Assembly: GCA_016929905.1 (NCBI GenBank) | Contig: JAFGHX010000058.1 | Span: forward strand, 1 to 38,524 | Direction of reading: 5' to 3' | DNA: 38,524 bases | Source of the DNA: Kiritimatiellia bacterium | Lineage (GTDB): Bacteria; Verrucomicrobiota; Kiritimatiellia; JAFGHX01 | In this document: positions 8,224 through 16,122 of the stretch, piece after piece | Position numbering within the stretch: position 1 is the stretch's first letter | Layout of the letters: every line of letters starts with the position of its first letter | Translations under genes and position numbers: made by a program | Notes under the pieces: model-generated | What the model was told of the DNA's origin: nothing | Seen by the model: only the letters and a program-made list of their open reading frames with translations | Databases searched by the model: none

Positions 8224-8711
8224 AGGACGTCCAGCGTCATGGCGACCTCCGGACACGTGAACGGAGAATCGTATTTCGAACAGTTGATGCAACCCATGTA
8301 CAGCTTGTGCATGAGGGTCTCCTTCGGGCATTCCTTGAACCCGAACCGCGCGAAGAAGGCCGGCGTGAACGTCAACACGACGATCTTGGCCGGCCGAAGC
8401 CGCTCGATATGCGCGATGGCCGCCGCGACCAGGGCGCTGCCGATTCCTTGCCGATGAAAGGCTTTGGCGACGCACAGCGACTTGATTTCGACCGACGGAT
8501 CCTTCACCCGCCCCATCTCCGGCAGGATCTGCCAGGAGACGGCGCCTGCGATCTCCCCATCGCGCTCGCACACGAGAAACCGGTCGATATTCTCCACGAT
8601 CCCGCTTATCGGCCGCGGCAAGACTTCGTCCGGATAAACCTTGATGAGGTTAAAGATGCTTATCGCGTCTGCAAAACCGGCTTCCCGCACCGCATGACCC
8701 TGTGCCTTCAT
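8220..8711 (-). CDS. GNAT acetyltransferase, short N-acetylglutamate synthase type
   Basis: Single GNAT domain of 163 residues. The acetyl-CoA loop is at about 87-92 (HRQGIGSALV), and the 'SLCVAKAFH' strand precedes it. The tail has 'MGCINCSKYDSPFTCPEVAM', with Cys141, Cys144 and Cys153; I recall this Cys-containing end ('C-x2-C-x(n)-C-x-E-V/I-A-M') from the short stand-alone N-acetylglutamate synthases used for arginine synthesis in bacteria without the classical two-domain ArgA. No arginine gene is adjacent, so the substrate remains an inference. Its start overlaps the polyprenyl synthase stop (TAATG), and its stop overlaps the deacetylase start, so three genes form one coupled unit. A protein-lysine acetyltransferase is the main alternative, given the deacetylase partner. 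Confidence 0.75.
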   Translation of the reverse strand: MKAQGHAVREAGFADAISIFNLIKVYPDEVLPRPISGIVENIDRFLVCERDGEIAGAVSWQILPEMGRVKDPSVEIKSLCVAKAFHRQGIGSALVAAAIAHIERLRPAKIVVLTFTPAFFARFGFKECPKETLMHKLYMGCINCSKYDSPFTCPEVAMTLDVL

Positions 8712-9586
8712 TATGTTCTCCGCTCCACGACCAGACGCCCCAATTCAACGAGTCCCGCCGACTGGCTGGCCAGCCCCGCAAGCCGCTCGACACCGCGCTG
8801 GACCAGATCCCGCGCACAACGCCGGGATTCCGCCAGCCCGTATACCGCCGGATAGGTCAGTTTCCCCCGCGTCGAATCCGAACCGACGGCCTTGCCCAGT
8901 TCCTCGGGCGTGCCCGTCACGTTTAAAATGTCGTCCACGATCTGAAAGGCGAGTCCGATGTCCTCGCCGTACGCCGCGAGACAGGCCAGTTGCCGTTCGT
9001 CGCAGCCGCCGAGCATCGCGCCCGTCCGTATCGCGGCCCGAATGAAAGCCGCCGTCTTCTTCCTGTGAATACGCTCCAGCAGCCGCCTGCCCTCCGTACC
9101 GGCGTACTGCTCGCCCTCGAGATCTTCCGCCTGCCCGCCGACCATTCCCGCATGCCCGGTCGCCGCGGCCAGCTCCCGCACGAGATCCCCCGCCGTGAAC
9201 GGCAGGGGCGGCGCGGAATCCGCGAGGACCTCAAACGCAAGAATGGCCAGCGCGTCTCCGGCCAGCAGCGCGGTACTCTGCCCGTAAACAACGTGGCACG
9301 TCGGCTTGCCCCGCCGCAGCTCGTCATCGTCCATACACGGCAGATCGTCGTGAATCAGCGAGAAGGCATGCATCATCTCCAGCGCGCACGCCGGCGATAG
9401 GCACGCCGCCTGCTCGCCGCCCACCGCCGCGCACGCGTTGAGGCACAGCAGAGGCCGCAGGCGCTTCCCGCCCGTGAAAACGGCATAGCGCATCGCCTCG
9501 TGCAGGGCCTGCGGCGGTTCCGCCGCCGCCGGTAACAGCGCATCAAGCCGCACCTCAACCGCCTTGACCTGCTCCGCGAAGTCCAT
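8711..9586 (-). CDS. ispA: Polyprenyl (farnesyl/geranylgeranyl) diphosphate synthase
   Basis: Chain-elongating trans-prenyltransferase of 291 residues, which condenses isopentenyl diphosphate with an allylic diphosphate to give C15-C20 precursors of undecaprenyl phosphate and quinones. The first aspartate-rich motif is at 79-89 (HDDLPCMDDDELRRG, the longer DDx4D form typical of bacterial IspA/CrtE), and the second at 215-222 (FQIVDDILNVTG). 'FTGGKRLRPLL' near 37-47 binds isopentenyl diphosphate. The ATG at 9586 fits the usual family N-terminus; the frame is open further upstream to 9661 with unrelated residues. Product length cannot be told from the sequence alone, so the symbol is tentative. 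It is the first gene of a three-gene coupled unit. Confidence 0.88.
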   Translation of the reverse strand: MDFAEQVKAVEVRLDALLPAAAEPPQALHEAMRYAVFTGGKRLRPLLCLNACAAVGGEQAACLSPACALEMMHAFSLIHDDLPCMDDDELRRGKPTCHVVYGQSTALLAGDALAILAFEVLADSAPPLPFTAGDLVRELAAATGHAGMVGGQAEDLEGEQYAGTEGRRLLERIHRKKTAAFIRAAIRTGAMLGGCDERQLACLAAYGEDIGLAFQIVDDILNVTGTPEELGKAVGSDSTRGKLTYPAVYGLAESRRCARDLVQRGVERLAGLASQSAGLVELGRLVVERRT

Positions 9587-9695
9587 CCGGTGACCATACC
9601 CGGAATCCCGCGGCAATAAAAGGAAGATCGACACGACGCAGCCTGACGCACCCGGCCACAACGGGCAAGACGAACACGGGAAAACGAAGGCAACC

Positions 9696-9718
9696 AGGAA
9701 AGCGCGGCGGGACGCCGC
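9696..9718 (-). terminator. Weak terminator-like hairpin after the M56 protease
   Basis: On the minus strand a 6-bp stem GCGGCG/CGCCGC with a 3-base loop (plus-strand 9704-9718) is followed by GCTTTCC. It lies just beyond the stop of the M56 gene. The T tract is poor, so read-through into the polyprenyl synthase is possible. Confidence 0.35.
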
Positions 9719-9726
9719 TCCTGCGT

Positions 9727-11079
9727 TCAGCGCGGCAGGACCCAGACGAACCTGCCGTTCGAATCATAGGCCAGTCGGGCGCGACCGGTCATTTCGCGCA
9801 GAACGTCCAACAGCGAAGCGTCTCTCAGCTCCAGGCTCACGCGGCGGTCCTCGGGCCAGACGACATCCACGATGCGCAGCCGCTCCGCGGACAGGCCCGC
9901 ACCCGCTGCCGCCGCGTTCATGTACCGGATCACATCGCTCACCGACGTCCGCTCAAAGCGGACATGCCGCACAACGACCGAACGAAGAGCCTCCTCCGCC
10001 CCGCTGTGCGCGGCAACGGGCACCGGCGGCCCCTGCTCCCCATCCGGGGTCGGCCTGGCGGCGTCGGTCAGCCCCGTCAGCGCCAACCCCAGCAGCAAAA
10101 CGGCGCCCGCCACAGGCCATCGCCCCTGTCCCGGCGCGAACCGGGCCACGCTCTCGATGCGATACTTCAAATGCCGCAGATCCTCCAGAATGCCCGCCAG
10201 CCCGGGCACGCGGACGGGACCATTCATCCGCTCGAGGACCCGAATGATCGTCCGCCCGTACGCACGGTTCTCGCCCCTGTCCGTCGTGCCCAACACGAGC
10301 GCGTCACACGCCAGCTCGCGCTCGGCCTGCATCATCGAGAAGGCAAACCGGACCAGCGGATTGAACCAGTGCACAATGCCGAGAACGGCCGTCAGAAAAG
10401 CGAACAGGTGGTCCCCGCGCTTCAGGTGCCCCAACTCGTGAAGGAAAACGAAACGCAGCTCCGACGCGTCAAACGCCCGGCTCATCCCTTCGGGAAGAAG
10501 AAGCCGGGGCCGAATCACGCCGAGAATGCCGGGCGTCTGCACCCGCGCCGTCTCGACCAATGCCGGGCGCGTCCTGACGCCCATCTCCAACCTGCATCGG
10601 TCCAGCAGATTCCACAGGCCGCCCGCTGCCAAAGGCGAGAGCGCGCGACAGTGGGCACGCAGTCGCATCCGCGCCACCACGAGGCGTGCGGCCAAAAACA
10701 CCACGCCCGCCAGCCAAACCAGAATGAGGAGGCCGGACAACCAGCCGACTCCGCCGGCCCAGCCGGCGCCGCCGGCCGGATCGGCCGAAGCCGGCGTGCC
10801 GCCAACAGGATGCGGACCGACGCACGCCGCCGCGCGCACCACCACGTCACGCGCGTCCATGACAAACACGTTGAACACGCTCAGCCCGGTGGACGGGGTC
10901 ACGGGCATCAACAACCGCACAAGCACCAGCAGCCAGACCCCATGCCGCCAGGCAGGACGCAACGCCCTGCCGCAGACCTTCTGTACCGCGAAGATCAGCA
11001 GCACCAGCACCGACGCCTGGAAAGACGTCCGAACCAGCCAGGCCAGTACCGAATCCGCCATGTGCAGCCAAACGGCCAT
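9727..11079 (-). CDS. BlaR1/MecR1-like M56 membrane metalloprotease with C-terminal STN-like domain
   Basis: Protein of 450 residues. BlaR1-family proteins sense a signal outside the cell and cleave the partner BlaI repressor inside. Hydrophobic helices lie at about 8-32, 46-60, 113-131 and around 225-240. The M56 zinc protease motif is HELGH at 214-218 (VFLHELGHLKRGDH), with the following 'HWFNPLVRFAFSMMQAERELACDA' containing the third Glu ligand near 254. A further membrane segment is near 'GAVLLLGLALTG'. The C-terminus differs from BlaR1: there is no penicillin-binding SxxK sensor domain, but a roughly 85-residue domain ('VSDVIRYMN ... VSLELRDASLLDVLREMTG ... FVWVLPR') that resembles the secretin/TonB N-terminal (STN) fold. 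Its ATG overlaps the repressor stop (ATGA). The sensed ligand is unknown. Confidence 0.85.
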   Translation of the reverse strand: MAVWLHMADSVLAWLVRTSFQASVLVLLIFAVQKVCGRALRPAWRHGVWLLVLVRLLMPVTPSTGLSVFNVFVMDARDVVVRAAACVGPHPVGGTPASADPAGGAGWAGGVGWLSGLLILVWLAGVVFLAARLVVARMRLRAHCRALSPLAAGGLWNLLDRCRLEMGVRTRPALVETARVQTPGILGVIRPRLLLPEGMSRAFDASELRFVFLHELGHLKRGDHLFAFLTAVLGIVHWFNPLVRFAFSMMQAERELACDALVLGTTDRGENRAYGRTIIRVLERMNGPVRVPGLAGILEDLRHLKYRIESVARFAPGQGRWPVAGAVLLLGLALTGLTDAARPTPDGEQGPPVPVAAHSGAEEALRSVVVRHVRFERTSVSDVIRYMNAAAAGAGLSAERLRIVDVVWPEDRRVSLELRDASLLDVLREMTGRARLAYDSNGRFVWVLPR

Positions 11080-11459
11080 CACGAGCCCTCTTTCCTGCCC
11101 TCGAGTATCCGCTGCAACTCGCCAATCTCCTCCGCCGACAACTCGGCATTCTTCACGAAATGAACCAGCATCGGAGCGGCCGACCCGCCGAATACCCGGT
11201 CCAGAAAACCTTGCGCCTCCTGCGTGACACAGTCTGCCTTCGCTATGTTCGGCCGGTAAATGTAGCGCTTGCCTTCCGCTCGGAACCGCAGCGCCCCTTT
11301 CTTCACCAACCGGTTCAGCATCGTACGCACCGTCCGGTGGTGCCACCCGTTGCGACCCGCCAATTCGTCCACAATCTCATTCGCCGTCAGCGGCGCACGG
11401 TCCCATACCACTTTCATCACCTCCCATTCCGCCTGCGATATGCGCGGGTTCTTCTTCAT
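11079..11459 (-). CDS. BlaI/MecI/CopY family transcriptional repressor
   Basis: Winged-helix repressor of 126 residues, the family's usual size. 'SQAEWEVMKVVWDRAPLTANEIVDEL' is the signature N-terminus, followed by the recognition helix 'HHRTVRTMLNRLVKKGALRF' and a wing with 'RYIYRP'. The C-terminal half (about 80-126) is the dimerisation region, including 'FLDRVFGGS', and would be cut by the M56 protease. The dimer is expected to bind the perfect inverted repeat at 11484-11499, in its own promoter, so the pair is autoregulated. No beta-lactamase is nearby; in many environmental bacteria such pairs control other envelope or copper genes. Confidence 0.92.
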   Translation of the reverse strand: MKKNPRISQAEWEVMKVVWDRAPLTANEIVDELAGRNGWHHRTVRTMLNRLVKKGALRFRAEGKRYIYRPNIAKADCVTQEAQGFLDRVFGGSAAPMLVHFVKNAELSAEEIGELQRILEGRKEGS

Positions 11460-11479
11460 GGCCCCTCCCCAACACCGGC

Positions 11480-11508
11480 AATATATTACACTTGTAATAA
11501 AGTGTCAA
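11480..11508 (-). promoter_or_regulatory. Promoter of the BlaI-M56 operon
   Basis: On the minus strand TTGACA (plus 11503-11508) and TATATT (plus 11480-11485) are separated by 17 bases, which is near consensus. The ATG of the repressor is about 21 bases beyond the -10 box, so the leader is very short. Confidence 0.8.
11484..11499. promoter_or_regulatory. BlaI-type operator
   Basis: TATTACACTTGTAATA is a perfect inverted repeat (7-bp arms, 2-bp centre) containing the TACA-N2-TGTA core known for BlaI/MecI/CopY family operators. It lies in the spacer between the -35 and -10 boxes of the repressor's own promoter, where a bound dimer would block RNA polymerase. Confidence 0.85.
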
Positions 11509-11577
11509 GCTCGAAACCGGCTGGCCTTTCATTTTCGAGGAACTGGGTGTACAGTAGGCCCTTTCCACGCGAAGCCC

Positions 11578-13818
11578 ATGACACGAACGCCAGCGAGCCC
11601 GATGACGCGAACGCCGTGCGCACACGAGAAGGACGTGTTCGGGGGCCGGCCCACGCTCGTCCTGTGGGCAGCCGTGCTGCTGATCGCGGGGGTGACGGTC
11701 GTAGTCTACAGCCCTGCGCTGCGCGCGGGCTTTGTGAACTGGGACGACGACATCAATGTCTCCGAAAACCCTGGCTTTCGCCCTGTAACCGCGCGGAGCG
11801 TGGCGCGTTTCTGGCACGAGCCGTTCCAGTACATGTACATTCCCCTCACCTACACGGTATGGGCTTTGACGGCACAGCTTTGCGGGGGAGCGGGCGTCAC
11901 GGGCTTATCGCCGGCGCCGTTTCATAGGCTCAACATTGTTCTGCACGTGCTTTCGGCGCTGGTGGTCTTTTCGGCAAGCCGTCTCGTCCTGAACGCGCGG
12001 GAGAAACACGGGACGGCGGATACGAACGGCTCGAGGGAGCGATGCGTGCGGTATCGCCTGGCGGCCTCGGCGGCCGCCGCACTGCTCTTCGCGCTGCACC
12101 CGGTTCAGGCAGAGGCTGTCTGCTGGGTAACGGGCGCGAAGGATGTGCTCTGCGGCCTGCTCTGTCTGGTGGCTGTGTGGCACTATCTGGCCGCTCGATG
12201 CCGGTCCGTCGGGAGCAGGATGAAGCACTACGTGCTCGCCACCGTCTGCTGCGCGCTGGCCCTGCTGTCGAAGCCCGCGGCGGCAGTCCTGCCGCTTCTG
12301 GCGGCCGCGACGGCCGCGCTGGCGCTCGAACGCGGGACCGGACGGCGCGGCCGGGCCCAATCCCTGCACTGGATCCTGATCCTCTGGCTGGCCGCCGGCA
12401 TCTGTTGTACGCTGTATGCGGCGGGCCTGCAGCCTGCGGCGCATCGCAGTACGGCGCCGCCCCCGGTTGTGGCCAGGCCGCTGGTTGCGCTGGACGCCGT
12501 CGCATTCTACGTCTACAAGCTCGTCGTGCCGCTCTCCTTCTGTGCGGATTACGGTCGCACCCCGCAGGTTGTCCTGACCCATCCGATGATGTGGGCAGCC
12601 GGCCTCCTGGTCGGCGTGTTCCTGGCCTGGTTCGCCGTGAAGGGCCGGCGAACCCTTGCGGCAGCCGGCGTGGCCGTGTTCGTCATCGGCGTGCTGCCGG
12701 TGGCCGGCCTTGTCCCTTTCGGCTTCCAGGAGTTCTCGACCGTGGCCGACCGCTATCTCTACGTGTCCATGCTGGGCCCGGCGCTCGCACTGGCCGGCCT
12801 GATGAGCCGGCAACGGCAGCGCCGTGCGTGGGTTGTGTGCGCGGCGGTCCTGCTCCTGCTCGGCCTGCGTACGGCGTTCCAAGCCCGGCACTGGCTCGAC
12901 AGCCTCAGCCTTTTCCGGCATACGCTGGCGGTCAACGCGCACAGCTACGCCGGGCACAGCAATCTGGGCAACGCGCTGCTGGACGACTCGCGCGTGGACG
13001 AAGCCGTGCTTCACCTGTCGAAAGCGCTCGAAATCCGACCGCGCCTGGCCGACTCCTACTACAATCTCGGCGTAGCCAAGGGCAAAGCGGGCAATCCGGA
13101 GGAAGCCGTTCGTCTCTACTCGCGCGCGCTTCAGATCCGGACAGGGTACGCGGACGCGCACAACAATCTCGGCGTCGCCCTCTATGACATGGGGCGAATG
13201 GAGGAGGCGGCCCGGCACCTCTCCGCGGCCCTGCGGCTGAAACCCGACCTGGCGGCGACACAGGTGGTGCTGGGCCATGCGCTCTTCAGGCAGGGGCTGC
13301 CCGCACAGGCCGCCGAACACTACTCCAGGGCGCTGGTCCTGGCCCCCGCCGATGCCGCAACCCGCTCGGTGCTGGGCGGCGTCCTGTTCAAGTTGGGCTC
13401 GATCGAGGCCGCCCTCGCCCACTATTCCCAGGCGCTGGTCATCACGCCCGACGACGCGGCTCTGCACTACAACCTCGCCGTCGCTCTGGCCGCGCGGGGC
13501 CGGAGCGCCCAGGCCATCGCCCATTACAGCGCGGCGATCCGGCTGGCGCCCCGTAACTTCCGGGCGCTGCACAATCTCGGCCGGCTCCTTGCGGAGAACG
13601 GGCGGCTGGAAGAAGCCGTTACCTGCTACTCGCGGGCCCTGCTCGTCAAACCCGACTACCTCAGGGCGCACACGCAACTGGGCAACGCGCTCGCCGGGCT
13701 GGGCAGGCTCGATGCCGCCGCACGCCACTTCTCCGCGGCGCTCGACCTCGCGCCGGATTCCGAAGACGTACGCCGGGCTCTGCAGGATGTCCGCACGGCG
13801 AAGGAGACACGCGAATGA
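11578..13818 (+). CDS. GT-C membrane glycosyltransferase with eight TPRs (TMTC-like), copy 1
   Basis: Protein of 746 residues, divided into a multi-pass membrane half and a TPR half. After a first membrane helix, 'FVNWDDDINVSENP' gives the acidic loop expected at the active site of GT-C enzymes, and 'HRLNIVLHVLSALVVF', 'ALLFALHPVQAEAVCWVTGAKDVL' and 'LSKPAAAVLPLL' match the TMTC/PMT-like family, which mannosylate proteins in eukaryotes. Eight tetratricopeptide repeats follow from about residue 460 to 730 (each with the N-L-G-x-A-L and Y/H-S-x-A-L pattern), ending near the C-terminus. Acceptor and donor are unknown; a polyprenyl-phosphate sugar donor is inferred from the fold. ATG 11578 is used; ATG 11602 is an alternative. 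A weak promoter (TTTCAT, 17 bases, TACAGT) may lie at 11527-11555. Its stop overlaps the start of the paralogue that follows. Confidence 0.75.
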   Translation: MTRTPASPMTRTPCAHEKDVFGGRPTLVLWAAVLLIAGVTVVVYSPALRAGFVNWDDDINVSENPGFRPVTARSVARFWHEPFQYMYIPLTYTVWALTAQLCGGAGVTGLSPAPFHRLNIVLHVLSALVVFSASRLVLNAREKHGTADTNGSRERCVRYRLAASAAAALLFALHPVQAEAVCWVTGAKDVLCGLLCLVAVWHYLAARCRSVGSRMKHYVLATVCCALALLSKPAAAVLPLLAAATAALALERGTGRRGRAQSLHWILILWLAAGICCTLYAAGLQPAAHRSTAPPPVVARPLVALDAVAFYVYKLVVPLSFCADYGRTPQVVLTHPMMWAAGLLVGVFLAWFAVKGRRTLAAAGVAVFVIGVLPVAGLVPFGFQEFSTVADRYLYVSMLGPALALAGLMSRQRQRRAWVVCAAVLLLLGLRTAFQARHWLDSLSLFRHTLAVNAHSYAGHSNLGNALLDDSRVDEAVLHLSKALEIRPRLADSYYNLGVAKGKAGNPEEAVRLYSRALQIRTGYADAHNNLGVALYDMGRMEEAARHLSAALRLKPDLAATQVVLGHALFRQGLPAQAAEHYSRALVLAPADAATRSVLGGVLFKLGSIEAALAHYSQALVITPDDAALHYNLAVALAARGRSAQAIAHYSAAIRLAPRNFRALHNLGRLLAENGRLEEAVTCYSRALLVKPDYLRAHTQLGNALAGLGRLDAAARHFSAALDLAPDSEDVRRALQDVRTAKETRE

Positions 13819-15986
13819 AACCGCCTGCCGCGGCGGCAGCCCGCCGCGTGGACCTCGTTGCTCCCCTCCTGATCGTCGCCGTCGGCCTGTGCTGTTATGC
13901 AAACGCGTTCTACTGTTCCTTCCATTTCGACGACAAGCCGGCCATTGTCGACAACGAGACCATCCGCGATCCAGGCAACATCCGCGCCATCTGGGAGCGA
14001 AATCCGTTCCGCTTCGTAACCTATCTGACCCTCGCGCTGAACTACCGGTTCGGCGGGCTTGGCGTCTTCGGCTATCATCTCGTCAACAACGCACTCCACA
14101 TCGCGACTGGCCTTCTGCTGTGGTGGCTCGTCCGCCTGCTGCTTGCCGCGCCGGGCGGCGCCGGGCCACCGTTTTCCAGACGCATGACGCCGCTGTTGCC
14201 GGCTCTGCTCTTCGTCGCGCATCCCGTCCAGACGCAGGCCGTCACCTATATCGTCCAACGTGCCGCATGCCTCGCCACGCTGTTCTACCTGCTGGCCATG
14301 GTCTGCCATCTGAAGGCCGCACACACCCGCCCCGACGCCGCGCGCCAGCGCCTCCTGTGGTCGGCTGGCGCCGTAACGGGCACCGTGCTGGCCATGTTCA
14401 GCAAGGAAATTGCATTCACCCTGCCGTTCGCCATCCTCCTTCTGGAAGCCGCCTTCTCCCCGGCCGCCGGCACGGGGCGTAAGAAACGGCTCCTGCGCCT
14501 GCTTCCCGTCATCTCCGTGGGCGTCGCCGTCCCCCTCTGCGCGCTGTGTCACCCCGGCACGATCCAAGGGCTGGCGACCGAGGCGCGCATCATCCCGCGC
14601 ACGCACTATCTGCTAACCCAATTCCATGTGATGCGCACCTACATCCGGCTCCTGGTCTGGCCCTGGCCCCAAAACGTCGACTACCACTATCCGATAGCCA
14701 CGACGTTGTGGGAGCTGCCGACACTCCTTTCGCTCGGATGCCTGCTGCTGGTGGGCGCGGCCGGAGTGGCGTTGTTCAGGAGAAACCGCCTGGTGGGGTT
14801 CGGCATCCTCTTCTTCTTCCTGGCGCTGTCGGTGGAGTCGAGTGTGGTGCCGCTGCGTGACGTGATCTTCGAACACCGCCTGTACCTGCCCATGGCAGGC
14901 TTCACCATGGTGTTGGCCGGCGGCGCGGCGGCCGGGCTGTCCGCCCTGCAACGCAGAGGGGTGCGCCCGCGCGCGATACGGCTCGGCTGGATCGCGCTCA
15001 CCGCCTTGCTCACGGGCGCGGCCGGCTGGGCGACGCACCGCCGAAACGAGACGTGGCGCGATGAGTTGGCGCTGTGGCGCGATGTGGTCGCCAAATCGCC
15101 GAACAAGGGGCGCGGCCACAACAACCTCGGCCTGGCGCTGGCGGCCATGGGCCGTCTCGACGAGGCGGCCGCCCAATATTCGCGCGCGCTCGAGGTGGAT
15201 CCCTTCTACGGCAAAGCGCACCACAACCTGGGCCTCATCTTCGCCGGGCGCAAGGATTATGACGCGGCCCTGCTCCATTTCTCCGCGGCGCTCGAACTGG
15301 ACCCGCGGAATGAGGATCTGCCCGGTAACCTCGGCGCCGCGTTCGCGAACGCCGGCGACTACACGAACGCCGTCGTCCAGTTCTCCGAGGCCGTCAGGCG
15401 CAATCCCGATTCCCTCAAGGCCCGGCTCAATCTCGGCGATGCGTTTGAGCGGCAGGATCGGTACGCACTCGCCGTCGAGCACTATTCCCGCGCGCTCGAA
15501 CTGGCGCCGGACGCGCCCAAGGTCCACAAGAAGCTCGGCCAGAGCCTGGCCGAATCCGGACAGCTGACGCCGGCGCTGGCGCATTTCTCGCGGGTCCTGG
15601 CCGACGTGCCCCATTCGGCCGAGGCCCACAACGATTTCGGGCTGGCCCTCAAGAAGCTGGGGCAGGTGGAGCGGGCCGTCGACCACTATCGCCAGGCGCT
15701 CGAGTCCGACCCCGCTTGCGCCAAGGCCCACAACAATCTCGGCGTCGTGTTCGCCACGCGGGAGCGGTACGACGAAGCCATCCTCCATTTTTCCGCCGCG
15801 GTCGAAAGCGACCCGGACTTCGCCGAAGCGCACGGGAATCTCGGCCTGGCCCTGCGCCTGCGCGGCGACCGCGAGGCGGCCATCACCCACTTCTCGAAAG
15901 CGTTGCGCATCCAGCCCGACTTCGAAAAGGCCAGGCGCAGCCTGGAAACGCTGCTGCGCGAACGCGAGGCGCGGCCGCGGGAATGA
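13815..15986 (+). CDS. GT-C membrane glycosyltransferase with eight TPRs (TMTC-like), copy 2
   Basis: Paralogue of the gene before it, 723 residues, with the same order: membrane half, then TPRs. The acidic loop reads 'FHFDDKPAIVDNETI', followed by 'FRFVTYLTLALNYRFGGLGVFGYHLVNNALHI', 'LLFVAHPVQTQAVTYIVQRAACLATLFYLLA' and 'MFSKEIAFTLPFAILLLE', the usual TMTC-type signatures. 'FEHRLYLPMAGF' near the end of the membrane part is also typical. Eight TPRs run from about residue 433 to 715, the best ones with K-A-H-N-N-L-G. The ATG overlaps the previous stop by four bases (ATGA), so both proteins are made from one message and may form a pair. Likely action: glycosylation of exported proteins or lipids at the periplasmic face; this is inference from the family. 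Confidence 0.78.
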   Translation: MKPPAAAAARRVDLVAPLLIVAVGLCCYANAFYCSFHFDDKPAIVDNETIRDPGNIRAIWERNPFRFVTYLTLALNYRFGGLGVFGYHLVNNALHIATGLLLWWLVRLLLAAPGGAGPPFSRRMTPLLPALLFVAHPVQTQAVTYIVQRAACLATLFYLLAMVCHLKAAHTRPDAARQRLLWSAGAVTGTVLAMFSKEIAFTLPFAILLLEAAFSPAAGTGRKKRLLRLLPVISVGVAVPLCALCHPGTIQGLATEARIIPRTHYLLTQFHVMRTYIRLLVWPWPQNVDYHYPIATTLWELPTLLSLGCLLLVGAAGVALFRRNRLVGFGILFFFLALSVESSVVPLRDVIFEHRLYLPMAGFTMVLAGGAAAGLSALQRRGVRPRAIRLGWIALTALLTGAAGWATHRRNETWRDELALWRDVVAKSPNKGRGHNNLGLALAAMGRLDEAAAQYSRALEVDPFYGKAHHNLGLIFAGRKDYDAALLHFSAALELDPRNEDLPGNLGAAFANAGDYTNAVVQFSEAVRRNPDSLKARLNLGDAFERQDRYALAVEHYSRALELAPDAPKVHKKLGQSLAESGQLTPALAHFSRVLADVPHSAEAHNDFGLALKKLGQVERAVDHYRQALESDPACAKAHNNLGVVFATRERYDEAILHFSAAVESDPDFAEAHGNLGLALRLRGDREAAITHFSKALRIQPDFEKARRSLETLLREREARPRE

Positions 15987-16122
15987 AACAAAGGCGTCCG
16001 ACACCCGTCGCGAGGCGCCGAAGGGCAGGCGACAATTTCGGCTTCACAAGCGGGGCGATGCCGACTACAACATGGGGGTTCGGCGGGGGCGGCGGCGGCG
16101 CGGGGAAAGGAGGCGCGGCAGC

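Noticed and set aside
13015..13810. Regular spacing of similar 102-base blocks in the TMTC-like genes, reminiscent of a repeat array
   Set aside because: The period equals 34 codons and is explained by the tetratricopeptide repeats; spacers and repeats do not behave like a CRISPR array.
11905..13902. 665-codon open frame opposite the first TMTC-like gene
   Set aside because: Repeated low-complexity Arg/Gln/Gly text, mirrors the TPR repeats of the plus strand, no motif.
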